From assembly GCA_022711755.1 (NCBI GenBank), contig JAKLEA010000012.1:114825-178824 (forward strand): DNA of 64,000 nt, read 5' to 3'. The DNA is from Planctomycetota bacterium (GTDB taxonomy: Bacteria; Planctomycetota; Brocadiia; SM23-32; JAKLEA01). This document shows, piece after piece, positions 8,579 to 18,067 of this stretch; the first letter of the stretch is position 1, and each line of letters opens with the position of its first letter. The translations under genes and the position numbers were made by a program. A model generated the notes under the pieces. It was not told the origin of the DNA. It saw only the letters and a program-made list of their open reading frames with translations, and made no database searches.

Positions 8579-10899
8579 ACGCCCCGACGCGGGAAAACCG
8601 GACCGGAATCCTCATCCACTGCGCCCTGGCCGCCGCGCTCGTCTGGATCGTCTTCGCCCGCGCAGTCTCCTTCGAGTTCCTCAACTGGGACGACAACTCC
8701 TTCGTCCGCGACAACCCCCTTGTAACCATGCCCGGTCTCGGTTGGACAATGAATGCCCTCACACAGGCGCAGGCGGCTTATTATGCGCCTGTTTTATGGT
8801 GGGCATTCCGGATTCAATATGCCGCCTGGGGGCCTGATCCGGCGGGATTTCACGCCGTCAACATCCTGCTTCACAGCGTCAATGCCATCCTGCTGATCTG
8901 TCTTTTGCGCAAGGTCGGCGTGAAGCCGATTGCCGCTTTTCTCGCGGCGGGATTGTGGGCGCTCCATCCCCTTCGCGCGGAATCCGTCGCCTGGATAACA
9001 GAGCTGAAAGACGTCCTGAGCGGTTGTTTCTGTCTGCTCTGCTCAATCTTCTATCTCAAGGCGACTTCGCGTGATTCGGAATCCGGCAATATTCAAAACG
9101 GCGTGACCGACTCCCGCGCTTATTATGCATCGCTTGCTTTCTTCCTTGCCGCGCTTGGGACCAAGCCTACGGTGGCGATCTGGCCCGTGCTCCTGATGCT
9201 TTATGATTTCTTCTCAATGCGCGGCAGGGACGCATTGCAACGCGCCCCTGCAAATGACATGGCCAAACATATCGCGCGCCGGCTTGCCCCCATGTGCGCG
9301 ATGAGCGTCCTGTTCGGTCTGGTGATGATTCATCATCAGACCATCGCCCCGCCGCTGGACGGCCGCGCGCCCGGCGCATGGGCCGTCAACCTCGTCGTCG
9401 CCTGTTACAGCATGGCGTTTCATCTTGCGAAGCTTATCCTGCCAACCAGCCTGAGCGCGCTATACACCTTGCCGTCCCCCATTCCTTACTCCCCGTTTTT
9501 CCCCGGCGCGAATCTGGCCTCGTGCCGGCCCTATCTGTCCGGTGTCGCCTTTACAGTCGCGTTAATCGCCCTGACCGTGTTTTTGTTCAAACGCCGTCCC
9601 TGGCTTTCGTTCTCACTCATATTTTTCATGGTCGGGATGTCGCCTCTGGCGCAGTTGATCCCGACCCCGCGTCCGCTTGCCGACCGTTACACGTACCTTC
9701 CGAGCATCGCCCTTTTCGCTTATTTCGGATCAGCCTTCTGCCGCTCTCTCGATTTCATCCCGGAGAAACTGCGTGTGGTCGTCTCATGGCCCGCCGCCAT
9801 AATCCTGTGTGCGATCTCAGGCATGCCGTGCGCGGACAGACTCGGGGTCTGGCGCGATTCCGTCTCGCTCTGGGGCGACGCAATCGCGAAGAACGCCTCT
9901 GACCAGATCGCCTTCGGCAGTTACGGCCTCGCGCTTATCGAAAACGGCAGATTCGCAGAGGCCCGGGAGCCGATGCTCAAGTCCGCCGGCGCATACCCGC
10001 GCGATCCGCGCCCGTGGTTCCACCTGTGCAGGATAGAGAGCTTTCTGGGCAACGAACCACTCGCCCGGGATGCGGCGATGAAACACATGTCTCTATCATA
10101 TCCCGGCGCGGACGCCCTTTCGCTTCAGCGCGAGGCCGCAAGGCTGCTTGCCGCGCAGAAGGCGGGAGACGCCGCCGTATCTTTGGCGCGGGGAGTCGCA
10201 ATACGCGCAAAAACTGAAATCCGGGACGAGACCGTCCGGGCCGAGATCGCGCTGGACATGGTCTTCGTTGAAGCGAAGAGCCTCATGGATCGCGGCAGAA
10301 GCGGAGAGGCCGCAACGCTGCTTTCCGACGCGTTGGAGCGGTTCCCGAAGTGGGCCAACGGACACCTTGCTCTAGGTTTGGCGCTCATTGACTCGGGGAA
10401 GTTCGAGCAGGCGGAAACGGCCTTTGTATGCTGGAAGAATCTGACCGGAGACGAGGAGGCGTTTATCGCTTGGAAGTCCGAAATCGCACTCAAACGAGGC
10501 GACACGGAGATTGCGGAAGGCCTTTGCAGAAAGGGATTGAGCCGCTTCCCTGGCGGCGTCCGGCTGATGACGGTCATGTCCCGGATTCTCGTTGAGCGGG
10601 GGGATTTCAAAGGCGCGGTTGACTTTGCCGGTCGGGCGTGGCTGCTTGCGCCCGACCTGCCGGTCGTCGCCGACGCATATGCATGGGCGCTGCTCAAAAC
10701 AGGACGCGACAGGAAAGCCATGAATGTCCTGGATAAACACGCTGCCAATATATGGACCGAGCCGGAACAGGCATATCATTTTTCAGTCATTTTGCAGGCC
10801 AACGGCCGTGCAGACAGGGCGAAAGGCTTCATGAATGCAGCAACGCGTTGGGCGAAATCGGGTGAAAAATGGTTGCCGGACGCAGAGATGCGACGTTAA
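8575..10899 (+). CDS. TMTC-like polytopic membrane protein with TPR tail (paralogue 3)
   Basis: About 774 residues. I place the start at the GTG at 8575, whose last two bases lie in the TGA of the previous gene (GTGA overlap), with GGAGG at 8563-8567 seven bases upstream. This arrangement suggests translational coupling. Landmarks are FLNWDDNSFVRDNPLV, HPLRAESVAWITELKD and RPLADRYTYLPS, followed by a TPR-like half (for example MDRGRSGEAATLLSDALERF). It is the third member of a tandem triplication. The proteins share motifs and domain order but differ in the loops and repeats, so the copies are old. The role is inferred as extracytoplasmic protein or polymer glycosylation using a polyprenyl-linked sugar. 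Confidence 0.8.
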   Translation: MNAPTRENRTGILIHCALAAALVWIVFARAVSFEFLNWDDNSFVRDNPLVTMPGLGWTMNALTQAQAAYYAPVLWWAFRIQYAAWGPDPAGFHAVNILLHSVNAILLICLLRKVGVKPIAAFLAAGLWALHPLRAESVAWITELKDVLSGCFCLLCSIFYLKATSRDSESGNIQNGVTDSRAYYASLAFFLAALGTKPTVAIWPVLLMLYDFFSMRGRDALQRAPANDMAKHIARRLAPMCAMSVLFGLVMIHHQTIAPPLDGRAPGAWAVNLVVACYSMAFHLAKLILPTSLSALYTLPSPIPYSPFFPGANLASCRPYLSGVAFTVALIALTVFLFKRRPWLSFSLIFFMVGMSPLAQLIPTPRPLADRYTYLPSIALFAYFGSAFCRSLDFIPEKLRVVVSWPAAIILCAISGMPCADRLGVWRDSVSLWGDAIAKNASDQIAFGSYGLALIENGRFAEAREPMLKSAGAYPRDPRPWFHLCRIESFLGNEPLARDAAMKHMSLSYPGADALSLQREAARLLAAQKAGDAAVSLARGVAIRAKTEIRDETVRAEIALDMVFVEAKSLMDRGRSGEAATLLSDALERFPKWANGHLALGLALIDSGKFEQAETAFVCWKNLTGDEEAFIAWKSEIALKRGDTEIAEGLCRKGLSRFPGGVRLMTVMSRILVERGDFKGAVDFAGRAWLLAPDLPVVADAYAWALLKTGRDRKAMNVLDKHAANIWTEPEQAYHFSVILQANGRADRAKGFMNAATRWAKSGEKWLPDAEMRR

Positions 10900-10976
10900 A
10901 GTTGGAAAGTGGCAGGGACGGGTTGCAACGCGCTCTTGCAAGTGATTATATCGCAAATGGCGCACGTCGCGTCCGC

Positions 10977-11004
10977 TTGCTTTTACCGGGACAGATGATA
11001 TACT
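10977..11004 (+). promoter_or_regulatory. Candidate sigma70-type promoter for the usp gene
   Basis: TTGCTT (10977-10982), 16-base spacer, TATACT (10999-11004), with TG one base before the -10 hexamer (an extended -10). It lies about 98 bp upstream of the universal stress protein start and would serve the downstream housekeeping run. Confidence 0.4.
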
Positions 11005-11101
11005 TCTCTGTGTTGCCGCGTATTGCGGATCCCGGATTCAGCCCTGTAACTGTCGGCCATAAGTCAATGATCGGCAACGTCTTACGTCGGAGCATCTCTC
11101 C

Positions 11102-11599
11102 ATGCAGTTGAAGAAGATTCTCGTGCCGGTGGATTTCTCCCGGTTCTCCGAACACGCCCTTGATTACGCAGTTGCGCTGGCGCAGGATTTCGGAGCGCAG
11201 TTATTCCTGCTCAAAGTGGTTGCGCCGGTTTCCATGCCGCAGTACCTTGAAGAACTGGCGTCGTCGCATTCGGAAATCATAGGGCAGGAGGCGGACAACT
11301 CAGTCGCCAAACTCTCCGAACTGGCCGAAAGATGCCGATCCTATGGCGTTCAAGTCGAGGCCGAGCTTGCGCGGGGCGAGGTAAGCGAGACCATTGCCCG
11401 GACGGCCGCGAAACTTGGCGCGGACATGATCGTCATGGGAACTCACGGCAGGACCGGCCTGAGGCACGTCCTGCTTGGCAGCGTTGCGGAAAAAACCCTC
11501 CGGATTGCCGAGTGTCCGGTTCTGACGGTCAAGATCAAGGAACACGAGTTCGTGATGCCCGGAGCGTCCTTCAACCCGGAAAGCGCGACACCCGTCTAG
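11102..11599 (+). CDS. Universal stress protein (UspA family)
   Basis: 165 residues, the usual size for one Usp domain. It begins KKILVPVDFSRFSEHALDYA and ends with the ATP-binding signature GTHGRTGLRHVLLGSVAEKT (the G-2X-G-9X-G-S pattern) followed by CPVLTVK. This marks the ATP-binding subclass of Usp proteins, which act in the cytoplasm as stress-responsive regulators. GGAG lies nine bases before the ATG. It is the first gene of a plus-strand run with xseB, nadK, a TPM-domain lipoprotein and a PerM-type transporter, separated from the TMTC-like genes by about 200 bp holding a candidate promoter. The tail after the domain (HEFVMPGASFNPES) is short and unremarkable. Confidence 0.92.
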   Translation: MQLKKILVPVDFSRFSEHALDYAVALAQDFGAQLFLLKVVAPVSMPQYLEELASSHSEIIGQEADNSVAKLSELAERCRSYGVQVEAELARGEVSETIARTAAKLGADMIVMGTHGRTGLRHVLLGSVAEKTLRIAECPVLTVKIKEHEFVMPGASFNPESATPV

Positions 11600-11697
11600 C
11601 GCAAATTGCGGCAGAGGGAATGAACCCGCGCACGCGGCCGAGGGCGCAGGTTGTCGTAACATTGTGGAGAACTGGACGTTCATTGCCGGGGAATGAC

Positions 11698-11982
11698 ATG
11701 GCCGGAAAACAGAAAGAGCAGGAACCAGTAAAAAAGCAACCGGAAGGCCGTCAAAGCTTCGAGGATGCGCTGAAGAAGCTTGAGGACGTGGTCCGCGAGC
11801 TTGAAGGCGGCGATCTTTCCCTGGATGACGCGCTCGCGCGCTGCGAGTCCGGCATGGAGGCGTGCAAGCTCTGCTACAAGCTGCTGGAGGAGGCGGAGGT
11901 GCGCGTGAAGAAACTCATTGAAAGCGATGACGGGGGAATTCGAGAGGAACCGTTTGCGGAGACGGAGGGGGAGGATTTCTAA
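11698..11982 (+). CDS. xseB: Exodeoxyribonuclease VII small subunit
   Basis: 94 residues. The core SFEDALKKLEDVVRELEGGD, then LSLDDALARCESGMEACKLC and LLEEAEVRVKKL, is diagnostic for XseB, the helical small subunit that joins XseA to degrade single-stranded DNA. The ATG at 11698 follows GGGGA by five bases. The frame is open further upstream but has no homology there. The N-terminal Lys/Glu/Gln-rich leader and acidic tail are slightly longer than in the E. coli protein. The large-subunit gene xseA is not adjacent; the next gene is nadK. Confidence 0.92.
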   Translation: MAGKQKEQEPVKKQPEGRQSFEDALKKLEDVVRELEGGDLSLDDALARCESGMEACKLCYKLLEEAEVRVKKLIESDDGGIREEPFAETEGEDF

Positions 11983-12019
11983 TCCGCCTCAAATACGGCC
12001 CGGAAAAGGTCGCGTTCAA

Positions 12020-12889
12020 ATGGCAAGGTTGAAAGTCATATTGCTTGGGGACGGAAACAAACCCCGCGTCCGTGAGGGCGCGGATAGGATACTTCCCTGG
12101 ATTGAAGCCCGGTGCGACGCGCAGTGGTTCGACTTCCAGAAGGGCGATGAACTCCCCGACGCGGACATGGGAATCGTCCTGGGCGGCGACGGCGCGATTC
12201 TTAGGGCTGCGCGGCAGCTGGGCCGCAAGCAGATTCCCATGCTCGGCGTGAACCTGGGCAAGTTCGGCTTCCTCGCGGAGTTGAAGATGACGGAATCCGA
12301 AGCCTGCCTTGAGAAGATACTGGCCGGCGATTTCGAGATCGAGGAGCGCATGATGCTGCTCTGCCGCGCCCTGAGGCTCAACAAGGTTATTCTTGAATCG
12401 CTGGGATTGAACGACGCCGTCATAAGCCGGGGGGCATTGTCGCGGCTTTTTGATGTCGCCATGCTGGTTTCGGGCGGGGAAGTGTCTGTATTCCGGGGCG
12501 ACGGCGTGATAGTCTCTACTCCCACAGGTTCGACCGCGCACGCGCTGGCCGCCGGCGGGCCGATCGTTCATCCGGCGCTTGACAGCTTCCAGGTCTGTCC
12601 GATCTGTCCGCACACGCTGACGATGCGCCCGATCCTGATCCCGCCGCACGAAAAGATCGTGCTTGTCATCGCAAGCGAGGCGCCGGGAGTCGGCTTGACA
12701 GTGGACGGGCAGGTCTACGCCGATCTGCAATGTTCGGACAGGATCGAGATTTCCATTTCAGACGCGCGTCTCAAGCTCATCAGGGCCGGCGTCAGAACCT
12801 TTTACAACACCATACATGATAAGCTCGGGTGGGGCGGAAATCCCCGCTTCAGCCCGGAAGGGAGTCCCTGCGGAAGAGACAGGGCATGA
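12020..12889 (+). CDS. nadK: NAD kinase
   Basis: 289 residues, the normal size. It contains the GGDG motif (residues 55-58, VLGGDGAILRAAR), NLGKFGFLAE, the ND pair (131-132) and STPTGSTAHALAAGGPIVHP (about 166-185). These bind NAD and ATP or polyphosphate in the PpnK/NadK family. The enzyme phosphorylates NAD to NADP in the cytoplasm. I chose the ATG at 12020, with GAAAAGG about 11 bases upstream; an upstream ATG would run through the end of xseB in another frame. It lies 37 bp after xseB in the same operon. Confidence 0.95.
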   Translation: MARLKVILLGDGNKPRVREGADRILPWIEARCDAQWFDFQKGDELPDADMGIVLGGDGAILRAARQLGRKQIPMLGVNLGKFGFLAELKMTESEACLEKILAGDFEIEERMMLLCRALRLNKVILESLGLNDAVISRGALSRLFDVAMLVSGGEVSVFRGDGVIVSTPTGSTAHALAAGGPIVHPALDSFQVCPICPHTLTMRPILIPPHEKIVLVIASEAPGVGLTVDGQVYADLQCSDRIEISISDARLKLIRAGVRTFYNTIHDKLGWGGNPRFSPEGSPCGRDRA

Positions 12890-12928
12890 ACGCCCCCGCA
12901 GGATGCGCCCGCGCTTGGGAGGAAACCT

Positions 12929-13870
12929 GTGAGAAACAGGCAGGTTGTGACTGTGATACGCGTCTTCTGCTGCTGCGCCGCGCTAATGCTTGCATCGTGC
13001 GCGAATGAACAGGATTCAAGGCTCAGTTCCAAAAAGTCCGGCGATGAAGCGCCGTCCGCGGCGAAATCGCCGAAGAAATCAGCCGCAGCGACAGAGCCTG
13101 CCGCGCCGTCTGCGGTCGAAGATGCGGCTGCTACGCAGTCCGTCCCACAGGCGATAGCTGATAAATCCGCTTCCCCCGGCATCGGTTCAACGAGCAAGGA
13201 TTACGGGGATTACCCGAAACCGGCTATAGGCTACGTGACCGACCTTGGCGGCCTGATGAACGCCGGAACCATCCACGCGCTTGACTCCCGCCTGCGCCAG
13301 GTTGAGAAGGACACCTCGGTGGAGATCGCTGTTCTCACCGTGCGCTCCGTGCAGGATTACGCCGCTACCGGACATTTCTCGCTTAACTCCTTTGCCCGCG
13401 GGGTCTATGACACATGGGGTGTCGGCAACCAGCCGAAGGACAACGGCGTACTGCTGATCGTGTCTGCGCGGGACAAGGAGTGTTATGTGCTGTTCGGGCG
13501 TTATTTTCCGGCGTCCTGCGACGAGGCTGCGGGCAAGATTCTGAAAGAGGTTTTTCTTCCGCGCTTCAAGGCTAATGACGTTGACGGCGCAATAAAGGCG
13601 TGTGTCGAAGCGATGGCTTTGGAGTTTGCGGAGAAAAAGTATGACGCGACGGCCCCCGCTGCTGAGACAGTCGCCCCGGAGGTCCCGAAGGCTGAAGAAC
13701 CGGCAGCGCCCCAGCCCGTTGATACAGCCCCGGCTCAACCGGCCGCCGAGCCTGAGAAAAAGACCGAGGAAGCCCCGGCGCCCGCTGCGCCTGAAACCGC
13801 CGCTCCGGAAGGCGCCAAACCGGACGAGCCTGCCGCTCCAGAGGATACGAAGCCGGCCGAGCCGAAATGA
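12929..13870 (+). CDS. TPM-domain lipoprotein with Pro/Ala/Glu-rich tail
   Basis: 313 residues from the GTG at 12929, with a strong GGGAGGAAA site just upstream. The signal segment ends in LASC (Cys24), so it is a predicted lipoprotein. After a low-complexity linker, a TPM domain covers roughly residues 95-225 (YVTDLGGLMNAGTIHALDSR, DTSVEIAVLTV, NGVLLIVSARDKECYVLFGR). TPM proteins are periplasmic or thylakoid-lumen proteins proposed as phosphatases or as assembly and repair factors. The last 75 residues are almost entirely Pro, Ala, Glu, Lys and Thr and are probably an unstructured wall- or membrane-spanning stalk. The typical transmembrane segment and Gly-rich tail of YgcG-type relatives are absent. 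It is co-directional with nadK and the PerM-type gene. Confidence 0.8.
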   Translation: MRNRQVVTVIRVFCCCAALMLASCANEQDSRLSSKKSGDEAPSAAKSPKKSAAATEPAAPSAVEDAAATQSVPQAIADKSASPGIGSTSKDYGDYPKPAIGYVTDLGGLMNAGTIHALDSRLRQVEKDTSVEIAVLTVRSVQDYAATGHFSLNSFARGVYDTWGVGNQPKDNGVLLIVSARDKECYVLFGRYFPASCDEAAGKILKEVFLPRFKANDVDGAIKACVEAMALEFAEKKYDATAPAAETVAPEVPKAEEPAAPQPVDTAPAQPAAEPEKKTEEAPAPAAPETAAPEGAKPDEPAAPEDTKPAEPK

Positions 13871-13892
13871 CGTCCCGCAAAGGGGGTGAAGC

Positions 13893-15314
13893 ATGACGCA
13901 GGAATCGCGCGACGAACTCCTGTTCGACCTCTCAAAGAGGCGCAACAAGATAATCCTCGCAATCGTCCTGCTGTTCCTGTTCATCGCGCTTTGCACCTAT
14001 CTCAAGAGCGCGCTGACCCCCGTCCTGGTCGGTATCACGATAGCTTATGTATTCGAGCCGATTGTCAACTGGATCACAAGGCGGAACATCAAACGCTTCT
14101 ATGCGGTCTGCCTCGTCTATCTGATGATCTTCCTCGTCTGCGCCGCCGGGCTGGCAGTGACCATTCCGATCGTCTACACGGAAATACGGCAGGCGGTCGA
14201 GCTTGCAGAAAGGAAGCAGAACGGCGAGGAGGGGATTCTTGAAAAGCTGCGGGCCTTCATCGTGGCGCTTGAGGAGGAATCCGGACAGGCGCGAACCGTT
14301 GAAGGCGCGCCGCCGAAGCAGGAAGACGCCGCTCCTGCTCCGGACGCGTCCGTTCAGGAACAGCCGGCGATCCCTCCACTGCCGGAGCCGGAAACCGTCC
14401 CGGCGCAGGAGCCGCAGAAGAAGGATCCAGCCCTCGCGCAGAAGCTCGCCCGGCTGTGGAAGCGGATGCCAAACTCGATACGCGGCAATACCGACGACCT
14501 GGCCAAAAACGGCGTGAACGCCGCCAAGTGGATCGCGCAGAACGTCGTGGTCGGCATCGGCACCGTGATATCGCTTGTCTTCGCCGTATCGCTGACGTTT
14601 GTCTATTCGTTTTTCTTCATGCTGGGCATGCAGCGTATGAAAAGCGGGGCGGCGGAATACATCCCCGGGCGGCACAAGGAACAGCTCCTGCGCGTATTCC
14701 GCAACATTGACAGGTCAATCGCAAGCTTCGTGCGCGGCAGGCTGCTCATCTGCTGCATCACGGGGATACTGACCAGCATCGGCCTGTTCCTCTGCGACGT
14801 GCGTTTCGCCCTGCTGCTGGGATTCGGGACCGGTTTCACGGCGCTGATCCCGATAGCCGGCGTCATCATCACCTTCATTCCGTCCGCGCTTATCGCGTAT
14901 TTCGACCACAGCGGGAACGTGTGGTACGCTGTCGGCGTGCTGGCCGTGTTCGTGTCCACGCAGACGTTTGAGAACCTCGTCCTGAATCCGCTGCTGCTGG
15001 CCAAGGAGGTTGACCTTCACCCGGTCACCATCCTCCTTGCCTTCACGATCGGCGCGAAGTTGCTCGGGGCCATAGGCGTCATCGTGGCGATACCTATCGC
15101 GTGCGCCATCAAGATCATCTTTTATGAGTTTATTGATCCGCACCTGAAATACCTTGCCCAGGAAAAGCCGTGGGAGATGGACGTCAACACGGAGATTTTC
15201 ATTGACGGGAAGAATCTGCCCGCAAGCCCGTTCTCCGGCGAACAAAACAGGGCGGGGATAACGGACGGCGGGAAGAAGAAAGAGGGCGGGGGAGCGGACG
15301 GCAAACGCGGGTGA
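13893..15314 (+). CDS. AI-2E/PerM family transporter
   Basis: 473 residues. It has the family layout: two N-terminal membrane segments (KIILAIVLLFLFIALCTYL, then a second near FYAVCLVYLMIFLVCAAGLA), a long soluble loop, then five or so C-terminal segments containing FGTGFTALIPIAGVII and NPLLLAKEVDLHPVTILLAF. Proteins of this family export AI-2-like molecules or run Na/H exchange; the substrate here is unknown. The loop carries an unusual Pro/Ala/Glu-rich insert at about residues 130-180, and the C-terminal tail is Gly/Lys-rich, which explains the extra length over the usual 340-380 residues. The start follows AAAGGGGG. It lies 22 bp after the TPM-domain gene and ends the run. Confidence 0.9.
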   Translation: MTQESRDELLFDLSKRRNKIILAIVLLFLFIALCTYLKSALTPVLVGITIAYVFEPIVNWITRRNIKRFYAVCLVYLMIFLVCAAGLAVTIPIVYTEIRQAVELAERKQNGEEGILEKLRAFIVALEEESGQARTVEGAPPKQEDAAPAPDASVQEQPAIPPLPEPETVPAQEPQKKDPALAQKLARLWKRMPNSIRGNTDDLAKNGVNAAKWIAQNVVVGIGTVISLVFAVSLTFVYSFFFMLGMQRMKSGAAEYIPGRHKEQLLRVFRNIDRSIASFVRGRLLICCITGILTSIGLFLCDVRFALLLGFGTGFTALIPIAGVIITFIPSALIAYFDHSGNVWYAVGVLAVFVSTQTFENLVLNPLLLAKEVDLHPVTILLAFTIGAKLLGAIGVIVAIPIACAIKIIFYEFIDPHLKYLAQEKPWEMDVNTEIFIDGKNLPASPFSGEQNRAGITDGGKKKEGGGADGKRG

Positions 15315-15477
15315 ACCTCCTCGCAGGAAATATTCACTCCTATCCCATGCGCGCAACGCGGTGGAAGTGTTGTCTCAGTCGTTGAAGCGGCGGGGGGGAT
15401 GACAGCGTATTCATGATGAAAAGCTACACGGCTCCCTTGCGCCGTTGAGTATCCGGAATTGTCCCTGCCGCCTTTTG

Positions 15478-17829
15478 TTACCGCTTAATAAGCCAAACCT
15501 CATTCAACCTCGACTGGTATCTCCAGTTGACGCCCGGCTCGTGGGGTGTTTCGAAGGTCAGAATGATGACGCCGTCCGGATAAATTCCGCGCGGGACGGG
15601 GAATTCCTTTATCTGCCCGATCTCCTTTCCGTCAATCGTCGGTTTCAGCTTCACGCCGTTGGCGCTGACGAGGCAGTCCTTGTAACCCGTCGTGCGGACA
15701 ACGTATTCGGCGTTCGGATCAATATCCGAATAGCGCAGCCCGATGGGCCAGTCCATCTTGGTCATCCACGACTGCCGCACCTTCGCGTAGCCGGACTCCC
15801 ACCACATGCAGTCTGGATTCGGATTGCGCAGCATCAGGGGATCGGTGTTCAACCCCTCCCCCCGAATGACGTTGGGCGACTTGGCGATGCTGCCGACCTC
15901 GTCGTAGAAACTGCCGGGGCCGGGCGTTTCCCAGTTGGCGATCTCCAGCAGTCGGGCGGCCTTTGCGGCTTCCGATTCGAGCTTTCGGACCTTCGCAAGC
16001 TCCTCCTCCAGCCAGAACCGGTTGTTGAGGGGGTAATCCACGTAATCTAGCACCGCGCCGCGCTCAGGGCCTTTAGCCTGATACTTCGGGACGCTTGTCT
16101 GGAAGCCGATTGACTTGAACATGGCCTCGCAGAGATCGAAAATCCTCTGGCGCAGTTCCGGTCTGACCCTCTCGGACTCGGCCTTCTTGAGAAATTCCAG
16201 AGCCGCGTCAATCGCGGAATCGGCCCCGATTATTCCGGCGTTTCGCATGCAGTCGGTGGCCTTGGCCTCCAGGCCGGATTCATATATCAGGCGATGCCGC
16301 GTGTAGGCATCATAGTAAGCACGCAGGAGCAGCATCTGCCACCGCCAGTTGCCGTCGGCAAGCTCCGTCGCCTCCTTTTCAAGAAGCCGCCAGTATTCGA
16401 GAGTCGCGCCCACGCCGCCGTTGGGCGCAAGCGCGCCCTCCCAGTTCTTTTCAAGCGCGAGGATGCCGTCCGCCGCCCTTTCAGCCAGGCTTGGCTTGAA
16501 GAAGAAACGGCAGTATTCGATTAGAACCTCGCGGACGTCGGCGCCCGGGTTCCAGCCCATCGCGTTCCAGACGACCTTGTTGACGTCGTCGTGAGAGCCG
16601 TCGGAGTAGGTGATGAATCCGTTCGTGCAAGGGGCGAAGGCGTTGTGTATTATTCGATAATACAGTGGCTGGGGGTTGACCGGCTCGCGCCCGAGCGTGA
16701 AGGCGAAGGCCGGGTCCCACCATTGGACCGGATACTGCGCCCGGATGGTGTGCGTGATGTCCGGATAATGGCGGATGGCGTACTTCGCGGGCAGGCGCCT
16801 GCGCTGCTGCTCGACCGGGGGGCTTGACGGGCCGTGGACCAGGCCGCCGAACCAGTCCGGCATTTCGCGCTTGATCCATTCGAACGTCTCGTCAACGGCC
16901 TCGGCGTTGAATCCCTGAAGGGATAGCCAGATTTTCGATGCGGGATGATACTCGTTCTGCATGGCGGCCAGCCGGGCCATGTACGGAAGCAGGAGGCGCG
17001 GCGGGTTGTTTCCGGGGTCGCCGCCGGGAACGAAAAGCGCGTCAAGTCGGGCCATGTTCCTGATCGCCGCGCGTGTTCTTTCGAGATGGGAATCCCCGAG
17101 GGCTGCGTCGTTCAGGTCAACGTCCACCGGCAGCCATGCCCAGTGCTCCATCTCGTAACGGCGGCAGATGTCGGCGACGGCCGAGTTCATCTCATCACGC
17201 GGAACCTTCATCAGCGCGCAGGTCTGCTCCTGAATCGGGATGCTCTCCACCGCGTTCATGCCGAAGACGCCGAGTTCTCGGATGTAGAGTTCGTACTGCG
17301 CGACGTCCCATGCGTCGTAGGTGTTGGCCGTCGGGCGATAACCGAGCTGATGTCCCCGTAGAGGATAGACCGGGGCGGAGATTTCATTGACCGCGCGGAC
17401 GAGCTTTGCGCTGCCTTTCGCCCAATCGAGGGATCGCAGGAGCTTTCCGACGCCGAAGAGGACCCCGCGCCCATCCGCGCCGACGATCCAGACTATGATT
17501 TGTTTGCCTTCGGAAAGCGTTGCGATGCCGTAGCCCTGCGGTTTTGTTATGCGAAGAGATTCCGGGACGGCGCGTCCCGCGAGTTCGGTCTGAGCGCCGG
17601 AAGCGATTGCTATGACGGGGCCTTCGGAGCGCCATTTCGCCGCAGCCTTCCACATCAATCCCGTCCGCTTCCCGACCTCCTCGATGAGAACCTTGACGGC
17701 GGTCTTCTCGGCTTCGGAGGCGTCGGGGTTGTTCCAGACGATCGCCGCGTTTGTAAGGTCAAGGTTGTTAGGAACGCTTTCGCTCCCGCAGGGGATGGCG
17801 GTCAGCAGGGCGATGGCTGGGGTGAACAT
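15478..17829 (-). CDS. Exported GH67N-like glycoside hydrolase candidate
   Basis: About 783 residues. The frame extends upstream to 17997, but AGGAGG followed by ACTC and two adjacent ATGs sets the start at 17832 or 17829. A short signal segment (MFTPAIALLTAIPCGSES) follows. Residues 30-180 resemble the GH67N/GH20b non-catalytic domain of alpha-glucuronidases and hexosaminidases (KTAVKVLIEEVGKRTG, GVLFGVGKLLRSLDW). Then YPLRGHQLGYRPTANTYDAW opens a TIM-barrel-like region with NAVESIP, WAWLPVDVDLNDAALG and WWDPAFAF. The C-terminal third is helical. It is probably a secreted enzyme acting on uronic-acid or amino-sugar glycans, but I cannot assign catalytic residues or a CAZy family. It is divergent from the FAD protein. 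Confidence 0.7.
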   Translation of the reverse strand: MFTPAIALLTAIPCGSESVPNNLDLTNAAIVWNNPDASEAEKTAVKVLIEEVGKRTGLMWKAAAKWRSEGPVIAIASGAQTELAGRAVPESLRITKPQGYGIATLSEGKQIIVWIVGADGRGVLFGVGKLLRSLDWAKGSAKLVRAVNEISAPVYPLRGHQLGYRPTANTYDAWDVAQYELYIRELGVFGMNAVESIPIQEQTCALMKVPRDEMNSAVADICRRYEMEHWAWLPVDVDLNDAALGDSHLERTRAAIRNMARLDALFVPGGDPGNNPPRLLLPYMARLAAMQNEYHPASKIWLSLQGFNAEAVDETFEWIKREMPDWFGGLVHGPSSPPVEQQRRRLPAKYAIRHYPDITHTIRAQYPVQWWDPAFAFTLGREPVNPQPLYYRIIHNAFAPCTNGFITYSDGSHDDVNKVVWNAMGWNPGADVREVLIEYCRFFFKPSLAERAADGILALEKNWEGALAPNGGVGATLEYWRLLEKEATELADGNWRWQMLLLRAYYDAYTRHRLIYESGLEAKATDCMRNAGIIGADSAIDAALEFLKKAESERVRPELRQRIFDLCEAMFKSIGFQTSVPKYQAKGPERGAVLDYVDYPLNNRFWLEEELAKVRKLESEAAKAARLLEIANWETPGPGSFYDEVGSIAKSPNVIRGEGLNTDPLMLRNPNPDCMWWESGYAKVRQSWMTKMDWPIGLRYSDIDPNAEYVVRTTGYKDCLVSANGVKLKPTIDGKEIGQIKEFPVPRGIYPDGVIILTFETPHEPGVNWRYQSRLNEVWLIKR

Positions 17830-18067
17830 CATGAGTCCTCCTGAGAATCGTAGATGGTGAAGCATCGAATCGCGAAACGCAGCAAACATGTTAGGGCATC
17901 CCCCCGCGCCGGTCAACGAAATCGCGGTTCGACAGCCGCGCCGCTTTTCATTGCGTTTCTGCCGAAGGTTGCGCGGGATACGGCCGTTTCGCGCCACAGC
18001 GTAGTTATGGTAAGATCAATAATTGGATTTCGGGATACGCGATGAGATGTTTTCGAGGAAAGCAAAG

